This document shows, piece after piece, positions 1-5,941 of a stretch of 14,427 nt of DNA. Below the pieces are notes generated by a model. That model saw only the letters and a program-made list of their open reading frames with translations, ran no database searches and was not told where the DNA came from. The first letter of the stretch is position 1, and every line of letters begins with the position of its first letter. The stretch is from Candidatus Brocadiaceae bacterium. Lineage in GTDB: Bacteria; Planctomycetota; Brocadiia; Brocadiales; Brocadiaceae. Where the stretch lies: the NCBI GenBank assembly GCA_024653795.1, contig JANLHY010000212.1, forward strand, positions 1 to 14,427, given 5' to 3'. The translations under genes and the position numbers were made by a program.

Positions 1-120
1 GTACCAATCCCGCACCCTGGTACGTGGTACGTCTATTTCGCGGGCTACATCGCAGTGCGTCAGGCCACGGTCACGCAGGTCAGCCAGGATGCGGAACCAA
101 TCAATCCGGCTTGGCTGCAT
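1..120 (-). CDS. Helix-turn-helix protein, partial (3' end beyond window)
   Basis: Minus-strand ATG at 118-120 opens a frame that stays open for 40 codons to the window edge. The peptide starts MQPSRIDWFRILADLRDRGL and continues with a pattern typical of a helix-turn-helix: a helix, then THCDVAREIDVPRTRVRDWY, where VAREIDVPRTRVRDW resembles a turn and recognition helix. It probably binds DNA as a small phage regulator or a small-terminase-like protein; the sequence does not settle which. The start overlaps the stop of the gene upstream by 20 bases, which fits the overlapping layout of the whole leftward operon. The C-terminal part is missing. Confidence 0.6.
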   Translation of the reverse strand, partial: MQPSRIDWFRILADLRDRGLTHCDVAREIDVPRTRVRDWY

Positions 121-385
121 CAGCGAATCTCAGGATTTGAATGGTCATGGGTGAATCGGGATCGCCAGCTATTTGCAGCGGTAGGAGTTTTGGATAGATT
201 TGACCCCAGAATATGCGCTCGTTGGCAGCATCCTCTTTCGCCCAGGCAATTATTCGTTTAGTGCCGCCCAATCCTTCTGCGGCTGCTTCAATGGCTGATT
301 TTGCGGCGATAGTTGACTTATTCGGGCCTCGCTTACCCTGCCCTAGCCTTTTCTCGCCTTTCTTAAAGGTTCCTTTATTAGCCAT
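101..385 (-). CDS. Conserved hypothetical phage protein, 94 aa
   Basis: A 94-residue basic protein with a Lys/Gly-rich N terminus (FKKGEKRLGQGKRGPNKST) followed by a helical, Ala-rich stretch and the segment FWGQIYPKLLPLQIAGD. This wording, a KRGPNK start and an IYPKLLPLQ core, is what I associate with small phage proteins often coded just upstream of packaging genes; that is recollection of a pattern, not a search. No enzymatic motif is visible. The ribosome-binding site is weak. It is followed by the overlapping helix-turn-helix gene, so both are probably made from one transcript. Confidence 0.6.
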   Translation of the reverse strand: MANKGTFKKGEKRLGQGKRGPNKSTIAAKSAIEAAAEGLGGTKRIIAWAKEDAANERIFWGQIYPKLLPLQIAGDPDSPMTIQILRFADAAKPD

Positions 386-427
386 AATACGAAGTGTGCG
401 CTTGCATATGTTTGATTGTCAAGTTCC

Positions 428-523
428 TCAGTTATGCCCTTCGGGCGGTTTCAGTTTGTGCCGCCGTTTTAGGGCATCCTCAATCAGCACAGCTTGGCTC
501 CCTGGCTGGGCGCGCAGAATCAT
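428..523 (-). CDS. Small phage protein, 31 aa
   Basis: ATG at 521-523 overlaps the stop of the 45-codon gene upstream (ATGA), and the frame runs 31 codons to a TGA at 428-430. The peptide begins MILRAQPGSQAVLIEDALKR and ends in a basic tail, KLKPPEGHN. No family is recognised. The exact start-stop overlap within a chain of such overlaps is the main evidence. The short gap that follows (386-427) contains a TTGACA hexamer on the minus strand but no -10 at suitable spacing. Confidence 0.45.
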   Translation of the reverse strand: MILRAQPGSQAVLIEDALKRRHKLKPPEGHN

Positions 524-657
524 GCTACCCCCGCCGCAATCTCTGCCCGCAACCTGTCAATATCCTCGGTGATCTTGGTTACGTCCTTGCCTTTGGCAAT
601 CATGTTTTCACGGAGCCAGATTAAGTTTTCAAGCATCCGCTGGTGTATGGATTTCAT
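520..657 (-). CDS. Small helical phage protein, 45 aa
   Basis: The ATG at 655-657 overlaps the TGA of the helicase-loader gene (ATGA). The 45-residue product, MKSIHQRMLENLIWLRENMI continuing to TEDIDRLRAEIAAGVA, is charged and helical and looks like a short coiled coil. Its stop in turn overlaps the start of the next small gene. Position just behind the loader suggests it is co-translated with the replication genes, but no function can be assigned. Confidence 0.6.
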   Translation of the reverse strand: MKSIHQRMLENLIWLRENMIAKGKDVTKITEDIDRLRAEIAAGVA

Positions 658-1457
658 TCTTTGCCGCGATGGCTCGCCCAATCGAAAGAGACGCACTGCC
701 CACCATCTTCGCGCAGCCGGTCATAGATGCGATCCCCAAGGAATGTTTTTATCTCGGTTGCCGTCAGGTTTGAAAGTAAAATTGTCGGCCTGCGTTTTTC
801 GTAACGCTCGTTGAGTAAATCAAACATGAAGTTTTTTTCGAACTCAGAACCAAACTGCACGCCGATCTCGTCGATGATAAGTAAGTTCGGATAAACCAGC
901 ATATCAATCACGTTACTTTCGGACTCGGTAGAGTCTTTGCGCCATGCGTCTTTTGCGCGGCGGATCATCCGTTGAACTGTGGTAAACATGGCACTCTTTC
1001 GCAAACCCATCACATGCAGCGCAATCCCGATTGCAAGATGCGTTTTACCAGTGCCTGGCAATCCGCAAAATATCGCGCTGCGCCCGGTTTCACAGACAAG
1101 CGCGAATTGTTCTGCGTATTCCGTTGCGAACATGAGCGCGCGCTTTTGTCCGGCGTTGGTCGCATTGTAATTAGCCAAGGTGCGAGCCCTAAATCGTTCA
1201 GGTATACCGGCCTCCCCCATGTGATGCAGCCAAATGCGCTGGCGCTCAACCTCTCCACGTTCGGCCTGCTCACGATCATCAGCTACCTTGCGCTCAGCGG
1301 AGCAAACTGGGCAGTTTGACCAAACCCCGCCAAATATGTTGCGGCTTTCAAAGTCGCCGTGGTGTTCGCAATTGGCTGACTTTGGCTCGGATATACGCAG
1401 CTTTAACTCAGCCAATGAAACTGGTTTTGTTTCGTCAGCATCATCAAGTTTGCTCAT
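654..1457 (-). CDS. DnaC-like replicative helicase loader (AAA+ ATPase)
   Basis: 267 residues. It would load the replicative helicase (DnaB) onto the phage origin, using ATP. Visible motifs: Walker A GLPGTGKT at about 132-139, Walker B LLIIDEIG at about 192-199, a sensor-1-like SN at 229-230, and GDRIYDRLRE near 241-250, where arginines of the DnaC/IstB family act. A cysteine/histidine group near the N terminus (CEHH at 30-33, CPVC at 49-52) may bind zinc. The start ATG overlaps the stop of the initiator-like gene by ATGA, the usual initiator-loader pairing (compare lambda O-P or DnaT-DnaC). IstB-type transposition helper is an alternative, but no transposase is nearby. Confidence 0.88.
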   Translation of the reverse strand: MSKLDDADETKPVSLAELKLRISEPKSANCEHHGDFESRNIFGGVWSNCPVCSAERKVADDREQAERGEVERQRIWLHHMGEAGIPERFRARTLANYNATNAGQKRALMFATEYAEQFALVCETGRSAIFCGLPGTGKTHLAIGIALHVMGLRKSAMFTTVQRMIRRAKDAWRKDSTESESNVIDMLVYPNLLIIDEIGVQFGSEFEKNFMFDLLNERYEKRRPTILLSNLTATEIKTFLGDRIYDRLREDGGQCVSFDWASHRGKE

Positions 1458-2122
1458 AGCGGGTTCACTCCAGTTCCGTAATCCTTAGCGGCGAAGTTTT
1501 CAGGCTGCCGCTTTCCTGTTGGCGGCTTCGGCTCGAACAATCCCTGCCACCCTGCACTTGCTGCGTCCGCCAGCGCTCTTGCGTGATCCATCCCGGCATC
1601 GCGCCACTTTTGCAACTTTGCGACTTGCGCCTGCATCTGCTCCGGGATCATCTTTTTGCCCTTTCGGGTTTTTATCCACAAATCCCATTGGGTTTTGTCG
1701 ATCCAATCTGGCAAGGCGAAAGCCGCAGCCTTTGTTTTTATGTTCTGTTCTGTATCTGTTCTGTTCTGTTCTGGGGGCGTTACAGTAACGTTACATGGCG
1801 TTACTGTAACGGGTTTATGTAACGCTCTATGCCTCCTAACCCGCTCCACGCTTGAGTCTGACACATATTGCCGCTTGTCCCAATTAAGCACATTATTGTC
1901 CTGATCTATGAACCCGGCATCAATAAAAACATCCTTTGTTTGCTGCCATTCTTGGTCAGAAATTCGAAGCTGAAATGTTACATATTTATCTTGTAACGTT
2001 ACACTTCCGTTACACCGAATGCAGAAAATCATTATCAATCTGCGCTGATCTTGCTCGGATAAAAGCTGCACCTTTGGATCGTGGGAAAATTCAGCGTAGA
2101 GTCTAAACCAAGGGTTAGCCAT
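1454..2122 (-). CDS. Phage replication initiator-like protein (O/DnaT type)
   Basis: 222 residues. The N-terminal half (MANPWFRLYAEFSHDPKVQL, then a segment rich in hydrophobics and DDs up to about residue 100) matches the layout of phage replication proteins that carry a winged-helix N domain, followed by a low-complexity linker with VTVTP and EQN repeats (about 105-130) and a C-terminal domain with a conserved-looking WxxWxxxRKGKK stretch. It is expected to bind the origin and recruit the loader coded directly downstream. The linker DNA holds the phased palindromes described separately as a candidate origin, as in lambda O. A promoter with a perfect TTGACA lies about 140 bp upstream. Confidence 0.72.
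   Translation of the reverse strand: MANPWFRLYAEFSHDPKVQLLSEQDQRRLIMIFCIRCNGSVTLQDKYVTFQLRISDQEWQQTKDVFIDAGFIDQDNNVLNWDKRQYVSDSSVERVRRHRALHKPVTVTPCNVTVTPPEQNRTDTEQNIKTKAAAFALPDWIDKTQWDLWIKTRKGKKMIPEQMQAQVAKLQKWRDAGMDHARALADAASAGWQGLFEPKPPTGKRQPENFAAKDYGTGVNPL
1741..2014 (-). repeat. Candidate replication origin: palindromic GTTAC/GTAAC repeats in the initiator gene
   Basis: Two 13-bp palindromes lie at 1778-1790 (CGTTACAGTAACG) and 1799-1811 (CGTTACTGTAACG), 21 bp apart, so on one face of the helix. A half site (CGTTAC) lies between them at 1789-1794 and a 10-of-13 match at 1812-1824. Next to them, 1741-1775 is built of TGTTC units. A second group lies at 1977-2014: TGTTACA, the perfect 12-bp palindrome TGTAACGTTACA (1992-2003), and CGTTACA. 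Lambda-type phages keep origin iterons inside the initiator gene. Part of the repetition could be protein-driven (VTVTP repeats), so the call is tentative. Confidence 0.45.
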
Positions 2123-2228
2123 AAATAAACCCTTTGTCCTGCACCAAAATCAAGGTCGAAATTACCCGCGAGGACTGGCAAGCAGCCGATGATGGGTTCT
2201 TAAAGTTGATGCAGGGTAAAAGATTCAT
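2115..2228 (-). CDS. Possible small ORF upstream of the initiator gene, 37 aa
   Basis: ATG at 2226-2228 is preceded by GAGGATTAT, a fair ribosome-binding site, and the frame of 37 codons ends with a TAA at 2115-2117 that overlaps the ATG of the initiator gene. The product begins MNLLPCINFKNPSSAACQSS and has no recognisable domain. It may only couple translation into the initiator. Composition does not argue strongly for coding; the opposite strand here also gives a protein-like frame, so this is uncertain. Confidence 0.3.
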   Translation of the reverse strand: MNLLPCINFKNPSSAACQSSRVISTLILVQDKGFIYG

Positions 2229-2264
2229 ATAATCCTCGCATTCGGCTTTCGACAGCCATACGTG

Positions 2265-2293
2265 ACTCTAGCGATTGACCGGCTGGATGTCAA
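2265..2293 (-). promoter_or_regulatory. Sigma-70 type promoter for the replication genes
   Basis: Minus-strand TTGACA at 2293-2288, a spacer of exactly 17 bases, and TAGAGT at 2270-2265. It lies in the 179-bp gap between RusA and the initiator gene and points at the latter. This is the widest gap inside the leftward operon, so replication may be transcribed separately from the recombination genes. Confidence 0.6.
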
Positions 2294-2301
2294 GCATGTT
2301 T

Positions 2302-2637
2302 TCAAGTAACGATTATCCGCACCTCGCCGCCCTTGATTATTCCGCCCATCTCACATATCAGCCGAAAACGTGAATCATCAACCTGAAGCCCATCTGCAAC
2401 GCCATCAAGCGCCGATTTTATGCTCGCAATGCGGTTATCGAGATCATAACGGCGTTTATCGGGGGGATAGAACACTACGTACAGGTCGATCTTGCCGTTA
2501 CCCTCAACTCTATCTCCCGAAGCCTTGGTTAGCCACCCAGCCGCCTTCCTTGCGGCTTTCGCAGCCTTTGCCCGGACAGACCAGTGTACCCGGCTGTTTG
2601 GGGATAGCGCGGCAGATGGCCAGGGCAAGGTTATCAT
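2302..2637 (-). CDS. rusA: RusA-family Holliday junction resolvase
   Basis: 111 residues, close to the usual 110-120 of phage RusA. The dimeric enzyme cuts four-way DNA junctions formed during phage recombination and replication. Family features are visible: N-terminal LPWPSAALSPNSRVHW, a Lys/Arg/Ala-rich helix, then RRYDLDNRIASIKSALDG with Asp65 and Asp67, and GLQVDD with Asp87/Asp88, matching the catalytic acid cluster of RusA. The ATG overlaps the stop of the 61-aa gene upstream. It sits with NinB and DUF1364 genes, as in lambdoid nin regions. It is the last gene before the internal promoter of the replication genes. Confidence 0.92.
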   Translation of the reverse strand: MITLPWPSAALSPNSRVHWSVRAKAAKAARKAAGWLTKASGDRVEGNGKIDLYVVFYPPDKRRYDLDNRIASIKSALDGVADGLQVDDSRFRLICEMGGIIKGGEVRIIVT

Positions 2638-2822
2638 TAAAACGCCACATCCTTCATCGGCACACTATCGCGCCCAGCCTGATATGCGTAGGCATAAGCC
2701 AACATCCTCGACCATTGGAGTGTTCCGCGCTCAAGCTGCTCTGGCATCATTCCTATGTCGTAGAGCATAGACTGTAGGGCAGCAGTGTCATTTATCAGTG
2801 CAATGGCTTGGTCTTCGGTCAT
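2637..2822 (-). CDS. Hypothetical phage protein, 61 aa
   Basis: An acidic to neutral helical protein beginning MTEDQAIALINDTAALQSML and ending VPMKDVAF. The ATG has an AGGA box about eight bases upstream, and the TGA overlaps the start of rusA, so the two are probably translationally coupled. No motif is recognised. Its place in the recombination/replication operon is the only clue to its role. Confidence 0.65.
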   Translation of the reverse strand: MTEDQAIALINDTAALQSMLYDIGMMPEQLERGTLQWSRMLAYAYAYQAGRDSVPMKDVAF

Positions 2823-2853
2823 ATTTTAATCCTGTTTCATTTTGGAGAAAATA

Positions 2854-3063
2854 CTATGTCGTAGACCACCCGCACTCAGGGCAAGTAACGCCGGGCTGCA
2901 TATCCGCCCCGCACTTTCGGCATGTATGGATACCCAAAGCATCTTTTAATATCCGCAAAGTACAAACATCCCCATCCGCTAGATGCCCGTTATCAGCTAG
3001 CGTTTGCCGGATCGCTGCGCGCAGCCGGGCGATCTCTCCCAGCAAGGCGGCGCGCTCGATCAT
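2854..3063 (-). CDS. Small zinc-ribbon protein, 69 aa
   Basis: Begins MIERAALLGEIARLRAAIRQ, a helical stretch, then a variable middle (NGHLADGDVCTLRILKDAL) and a C-terminal zinc ribbon: CRKCG ... CPECGW. Two CxxC pairs 13 residues apart should hold one zinc ion. The start at 3061-3063 is preferred because it overlaps the stop of the preceding 44-aa gene by ATGA; longer versions of this frame need a TTG start and run across that gene. A role as a small DNA- or protein-binding adaptor is a guess. Confidence 0.65.
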   Translation of the reverse strand: MIERAALLGEIARLRAAIRQTLADNGHLADGDVCTLRILKDALGIHTCRKCGADMQPGVTCPECGWSTT

Positions 3064-3194
3064 CCTGCCCACGCTTTGCAGGCGACGCCCCATGTACGGC
3101 CGAGCGCACAACGCCAGGCCACAAAGTGGCCACCCGTGACATGATGCTGCTTAAGGTGGCGATGGGTACAGTTGGTGCAGAGCTTTTCGGTCAT
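3060..3194 (-). CDS. Small Cys/His-rich protein, 44 aa
   Basis: The ATG at 3192-3194 overlaps the stop of the gene upstream and the TGA at 3060-3062 overlaps the start of the zinc-ribbon gene, both as ATGA. The product begins MTEKLCTNCTHRHLKQHHV and goes on with GHFVAWRCALGRTWGVACKA. Four cysteines and several histidines suggest a metal-binding minidomain. Proteins with this opening (CTNCxH) are common small phage products; function is unknown. Confidence 0.65.
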   Translation of the reverse strand: MTEKLCTNCTHRHLKQHHVTGGHFVAWRCALGRTWGVACKAWAG

Positions 3195-3379
3195 GTAAAC
3201 CGCCTCGGCTTTGGTTTTTTACCGACATACCAGTGCGCGCCACAGCGTGGGCACATCCATTCTGCGCGGACAGGAATCTTGCCCGGCACGATGTACCCAT
3301 ACTCGTTTGTTTGTGTTGGCTGCACTCTCACCCCGCGCAGATGCGCGCCTTTCCACCAGCAAATCAGTCTGCCTATCAT
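3191..3379 (-). CDS. Small zinc-finger phage protein, 62 aa
   Basis: Begins MIGRLICWWKGAHLRGVRVQ and holds one CxxC pair, WMCPRCGAHWYV, near residue 43, followed by a basic tail, GKKPKPRRFT. The start at 3377-3379 is preferred because an AGAGGGA box lies at good distance and the longer frame would cross the stop of the HNH gene. The CxxC and His could hold a metal with a partner chain. It resembles short phage proteins with a single treble-clef half; no role is known. Confidence 0.6.
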   Translation of the reverse strand: MIGRLICWWKGAHLRGVRVQPTQTNEYGYIVPGKIPVRAEWMCPRCGAHWYVGKKPKPRRFT

Positions 3380-3395
3380 TTCAAATATCCCTCTT

Positions 3396-3974
3396 TTATA
3401 ACAAAAACCCACGGCCTTGCATAAAATCAATTGGATGCTTTACACTCTTTTGCAGATTACATAGTTTGGTCAACAGCTGCATATTTTCGTCTGTATTACT
3501 CCCGCCCAAAACTAAAGGCATTCGATGATCCAGATGGTAATCATCACCAAGCGGTTTACCACAACAGGCACATTTTCCGCGCTGCAAACAAAAAAGGCGT
3601 TTGCCTAACCCATCGCTTAATACCCCACCATTCCCCAGCTTTCTTGATCGTCTATTTTCTTTTTGCGCTCTAATTTTTTGCTTATTAACAGCGTTCCACG
3701 AAACTTTTAATTGCTTAACTCTTTCTGGATTTTTAGCAGCCCATTTTTTACTAGCATCATTTTGCTTTTGTTTGTTGGCATCACGCCATGCCTTTGCCGT
3801 CTTAGCAACCTTTTCTTTGTTGTTGCGGCGGTATTCTGCCCCACTGCCAAGAATTAAATTATGGTTGGCAGTCTTATACTTTTTAACAGAAACTTTGTGA
3901 CATACTTTACACCGGCCAGACTTATATCGTTCAGTCGTTGCAATACATTTCTCACAATATTTATTACTTGTCAT
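3396..3974 (-). CDS. HNH endonuclease
   Basis: 192 residues from the ATG at 3972-3974, which overlaps the stop of the DUF1364 gene by ATGA. N-terminal CEKC and CKVC pairs form a likely zinc finger (about 7-25), a long basic helical region follows, and the C-terminal part is a classic HNH domain: CACCG, then DYHLDHRMPLVLGGSN, TDENMQLLTKLCNLQKS. This is the layout of stand-alone phage HNH nucleases, some of which behave as homing endonucleases. The gene is lower in GC and richer in Lys/Asn than its neighbours, which fits recent arrival. It nicks or cuts DNA; the target cannot be told. Confidence 0.85.
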   Translation of the reverse strand: MTSNKYCEKCIATTERYKSGRCKVCHKVSVKKYKTANHNLILGSGAEYRRNNKEKVAKTAKAWRDANKQKQNDASKKWAAKNPERVKQLKVSWNAVNKQKIRAQKENRRSRKLGNGGVLSDGLGKRLFCLQRGKCACCGKPLGDDYHLDHRMPLVLGGSNTDENMQLLTKLCNLQKSVKHPIDFMQGRGFLL

Positions 3975-4285
3975 ACCAGACCTTCCTTGACCCACCATGC
4001 CATCGTGCGCCGGTGTGCATATTCGTGCCAATTTTGCATGGCTTCGCGTGTTGAGCCGCCACCATCGACATAAGCATGACAATCTGCACAGAGTATCGCG
4101 CCAGTCTCATCCACGGCCTTTAACCCGCGTCCCTTGCCATCCTGGAGCCTGTTGCTATGGGCAAGGCACAGCATATCCCCGTTCGGGTTGGGCTTCCAGC
4201 ATCCGAAGCAATGCGGGGCGCGCTTGGCACTATCTCGGAGCTTTTGGTTTACCCGGCCTTCGGTCTTTTGGATGATCGGCCTCAT
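3971..4285 (-). CDS. DUF1364 / YbcO-type nuclease
   Basis: 104 residues. The core PHCFGCWKPNPNGDMLCLAHSN, DGKGRGLKAVDETGAILCADCH and VDGGGS matches the DUF1364 family (YbcO of the DLP12 prophage), small beta-beta-alpha-metal nucleases found in nin-like regions. CxxC, AHSN and CxxCH are the expected metal and catalytic ligands. Start and stop both overlap neighbours by ATGA, between ninB and the HNH gene. It probably processes DNA intermediates during recombination or packaging. Confidence 0.82.
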   Translation of the reverse strand: MRPIIQKTEGRVNQKLRDSAKRAPHCFGCWKPNPNGDMLCLAHSNRLQDGKGRGLKAVDETGAILCADCHAYVDGGGSTREAMQNWHEYAHRRTMAWWVKEGLV

Positions 4286-4740
4286 CGTATCACCCCGGCC
4301 ATTTTCGGGTTGACGTGAAAGCGCACGCCCAGATTCCCGCCGTAAGCCTCAACCTGCGTCATGTAACGCGCCATCCCGGTAGTGGTAAGCTGCGTTGTTG
4401 AGCCTACCAGCTCCCGAGTGCCATTGGGCAGATAATCCCATTTCCGGTAGCCTTTCTTGACCAGCCTTTCAATTTCAGGATCATCCAACTCAGGCAGGTA
4501 TTCCCGCTTAAAATACTCATGCCACACATCAGCCTTGAATTGTTTTCCCTGCACCCAAGCCTGTTCTTCAATGTCACGCAGCGGGCCGCTCCACATGGCA
4601 GAGTTCTGATCCGGTGTCCTGGCCTTCGTGGCCTTGCGGAATACTGCCTCCATCGTGCCATCGGTAGGCAGATTACGCAGCAATGAGCCAGCATTCATTA
4701 CTACCGCATCACTTGTTAAAATAAATGTTTGCTCGCTCAT
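4282..4740 (-). CDS. ninB: NinB recombination protein
   Basis: 152 residues, near the 146 of lambda NinB (Orf). NinB binds single-stranded DNA and SSB and helps annealing proteins load, replacing RecFOR in phage recombination. Recognised by the segment KATKARTPDQNSAMWSGPLR, the later VWHEYFKREYLPE, the run STTQLTTTGMARYMTQVEAY and a C-terminal hydrophobic tail. The stop overlaps the DUF1364 start. The three cassette-like genes lie directly upstream, so ninB is cut off from yqaJ and erf by an inserted block. Upstream signals are poor: only a weak GGA box is seen. Confidence 0.88.
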   Translation of the reverse strand: MSEQTFILTSDAVVMNAGSLLRNLPTDGTMEAVFRKATKARTPDQNSAMWSGPLRDIEEQAWVQGKQFKADVWHEYFKREYLPELDDPEIERLVKKGYRKWDYLPNGTRELVGSTTQLTTTGMARYMTQVEAYGGNLGVRFHVNPKMAGVIR

Positions 4741-4781
4741 ATTATCCGACTAATTTAGTTTGATTGTCGCAAAACTCGATT

Positions 4782-5030
4782 TTAGGGGGCAGAAATTGCG
4801 TTAGCCATCAGTGCGGCATCGCACACGTCAGCCAAATACCCCCGGCTTCGGTAGGTCGCATCGGGGTCTTTCCAGTTGGGGCACATATCGCCTGTCACAT
4901 ACCCCTTCACAGTAGCCAGTGCGGTGCGCAGCCGCTTAATTTCGTCAATGCAAATTTCCTCGCAGGCAACCCCGAATTTATCGCACCGCGTTTTGCAGGT
5001 GTCAGTGGTGCATGGGTTAAATCGTTCCAT
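4782..5030 (-). CDS. Cassette protein L1, Cys-rich, 82 aa
   Basis: The chosen ATG (5028-5030) has an AAAGGA box seven bases upstream. The product begins MERFNPCTTDTCKTRCDKFG, then VACEEICIDEIKRL, so five cysteines lie in the first 30 residues, followed by a helix and a tail with YVTGDMCPNWKDPD. The frame is also open upstream through the attC site (TTG at 5067-5069), giving a possible extension ending LLGTELERM that crosses the recombination point in the same phase as other cassettes. Unknown function; a metal-binding domain is likely. Confidence 0.65.
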   Translation of the reverse strand: MERFNPCTTDTCKTRCDKFGVACEEICIDEIKRLRTALATVKGYVTGDMCPNWKDPDATYRSRGYLADVCDAALMANAISAP

Positions 5031-5051
5031 CGTCATCCTTTCCAGTTCAGT

Positions 5052-5108
5052 GCCCAACAAATCATTCAAGCGGGACTGCTTCGCCGCCCCTCATTTCAAG
5101 CGTTGGGG
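5052..5108 (-). repeat. attC recombination site between cassettes L2 and L1
   Basis: 57 bp. On the minus strand it starts CCCCAAC (5108-5102) and ends GTTGGGC (5058-5052), the RYYYAAC and GTTRRRY boxes of integron attC sites. Between them GAGGGGC and AGTCCCGC can pair around a short loop. The L2 gene stops inside it (TGA at 5098-5096). Confidence 0.8.
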
Positions 5109-5377
5109 GTCGCTTCATTGTCGCCATACAGCGCCCATCGGTTCTCATCCAGAATCCGCGCAAAGTCGCCGCCAAGCGGCTGCATGTACCCGCCAAGCTC
5201 GGCCAGCAGCGCCGCCGAAATCAGCATCGGGTTCTCGTTCTGCCACACGCGGCCATCCGGCGCGATCAGCGTCCACTTCCGCGCTTTGCACGCGGCCTGT
5301 ATTGCTTCGAGCGCGTCCTTCACGCCTTCGGCTGTCGGCACGGCAAACTGCGGCACTCCGTTCGTTCCTGTGTTCAT
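5096..5377 (-). CDS. Cassette protein L2, hypothetical, 93 aa
   Basis: Start ATG at 5375-5377 with a GGAGAA box eight bases upstream, located just after the attC site. The product begins MNTGTNGVPQFAVPTAEGVK and includes AIQAACKARKWTLIAPDGRV and WQNENPMLISAALLAELGGY. The phrase WTLIAPDGRVW is common in small phage proteins of unknown role. The last residues (ATPNA) and the stop are coded by the following attC site. Soluble, mixed alpha/beta. Confidence 0.7.
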   Translation of the reverse strand: MNTGTNGVPQFAVPTAEGVKDALEAIQAACKARKWTLIAPDGRVWQNENPMLISAALLAELGGYMQPLGGDFARILDENRWALYGDNEATPNA

Positions 5378-5415
5378 GTCGGTTCTCCAAAAGTCGGCGC
5401 TGGCGGTACGGCAAC

Positions 5416-5485
5416 CCCCAACCCGTCAGTGCAGGCGACCTGCCGCGATAAAGCCGCGCATCGCCCCACACCTCAGTCGTTGGGC
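5416..5485 (-). repeat. attC recombination site between cassettes L3 and L2
   Basis: 70 bp. Minus strand starts GCCCAAC (5485-5479) and ends GTTGGGG (5422-5416). The inner part holds GGGGCGATGCGCGGC and a partly complementary GCGGCAGGTCGCC around TTTA. The first box is complementary to the start of cassette L3 and the second to the end of cassette L2, as expected for integrated cassettes. Confidence 0.78.
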
Positions 5486-5487
5486 GC

Positions 5488-5820
5488 CTACAATTTCATT
5501 GATTTCGCCTTTGCCCATATTGCGCACCATGAGCATTGTGTGCCAGCCTTATCACCGTTATCTCTATCCCATATCCCTGGTATTCTGTGACAATGACCTG
5601 GCGCATTACCATCATTACGATCTCGCACACCAATCTCATCAATCAACCTAAAAAGCATCGCTTTAATTTCGACACACTCATTACAATTTTGCTCGGTGCC
5701 CAACCCTGCGCTTCCTCGGTTCGCCGGGTGACTGGGGATATGACACAAAACTGGGGCAATCAAGCGGGACTGCGCGCCAGCAGGGTTCTTTCCAGTTTCA
5801 TTCGTTGCTTCCACGTTCAT
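5488..5820 (-). CDS. Cassette protein L3 with attC-encoded N-terminal tag, 110 aa
   Basis: ATG at 5818-5820 has a strong GGAG box. The product opens MNVEATNETGKNPAGAQSRL, closely matching the opening of the rightward cassette protein at 10762 (MSMEATNE, PAGAQSRL), and continues to NRGSAGLGTEQ, where GLG is coded by the GTTGGGC box at 5704-5698. So about 40 N-terminal residues come from an extended attC loop and right half. The cassette proper then codes NCNECVEIKAMLFRLIDEIG and a tail with QCSWCAIW; two CxxC pairs suggest zinc binding. The frame extends further upstream but would overlap the 37-aa gene. Function unknown. Confidence 0.65.
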   Translation of the reverse strand: MNVEATNETGKNPAGAQSRLIAPVLCHIPSHPANRGSAGLGTEQNCNECVEIKAMLFRLIDEIGVRDRNDGNAPGHCHRIPGIWDRDNGDKAGTQCSWCAIWAKAKSMKL

Positions 5821-5846
5821 CACTCCTTCAAAGTGTTTCGTTGCGC
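5698..5846 (-). repeat. Extended or degenerate attC site upstream of cassette L3
   Basis: Right box GTTGGGC (minus 5704-5698) is intact. The left box is uncertain: GCGCAAC (minus 5846-5840) has one mismatch to RYYYAAC and lies inside the end of the 37-aa gene. Between them are the ribosome-binding site, the L3 start and the family half GCGCGCAGTCCCGCTTGA. It may mark the first insertion of cassettes behind a pre-existing phage gene. Confidence 0.45.
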
Positions 5847-5941
5847 GCACCATTAAACGGCTTGGACTGCTCTGCAATCTGCGCTTGCTTGCGGCGCTCT
5901 TCAATGGCGGCGGCTCGATCTTCTGCCTTAAATAGATTCAT
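5828..5941 (-). CDS. Small phage protein, 37 aa
   Basis: ATG at 5939-5941 overlaps the stop of the YqaJ gene (ATGA). The product, MNLFKAEDRAAAIEERRKQA then QIAEQSKPFNGARNETL, is charged and helical. It ends seven bases before the L3 start, and its last codons coincide with the supposed left attC box, so the original C terminus may have been replaced when cassettes inserted. No family recognised. Confidence 0.6.
   Translation of the reverse strand: MNLFKAEDRAAAIEERRKQAQIAEQSKPFNGARNETL

Larger units (their letters stand above)
4782..5846 (-). mobile_element. Leftward block of three integron-like gene cassettes
   Basis: Three one-gene units, read leftward, lie between a 37-aa gene and ninB. 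Two complete attC sites (5416-5485, 5052-5108) and one altered, extended site (5698-5846) separate them. The unit boxes pair within units: the unit carrying 5488-5820 starts GTTGGGC and ends GCCCAAC, and the unit carrying 5096-5377 starts GTTGGGG and ends CCCCAAC. The last unit has no recognisable attC after its gene. The attC sequences are of the same family as the rightward array (AGTCCCGCTTGA half). Confidence 0.75.

Noticed and set aside
2140..2230. A plus-strand protein-like frame (KIKVEITREDWQAADDGF)
   Set aside because: No start codon or ribosome-binding site, and it lies against the transcription of both neighbours; possibly a gene remnant but not supportable.
2854..3111. Longer 85-codon version of the zinc-ribbon gene
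   Set aside because: It needs a TTG start and overlaps most of the 44-aa gene; the ATG at 3061-3063 in ATGA overlap fits better.
4187..4193. GTTGGGC on the plus strand inside the DUF1364 gene
   Set aside because: No partner box or hairpin nearby; it encodes part of the conserved nuclease core.
4764..5651. A 295-codon plus-strand frame
   Set aside because: It lies across three minus-strand genes and two attC sites, has no ribosome-binding site and reads as the opposite strand of coding DNA.
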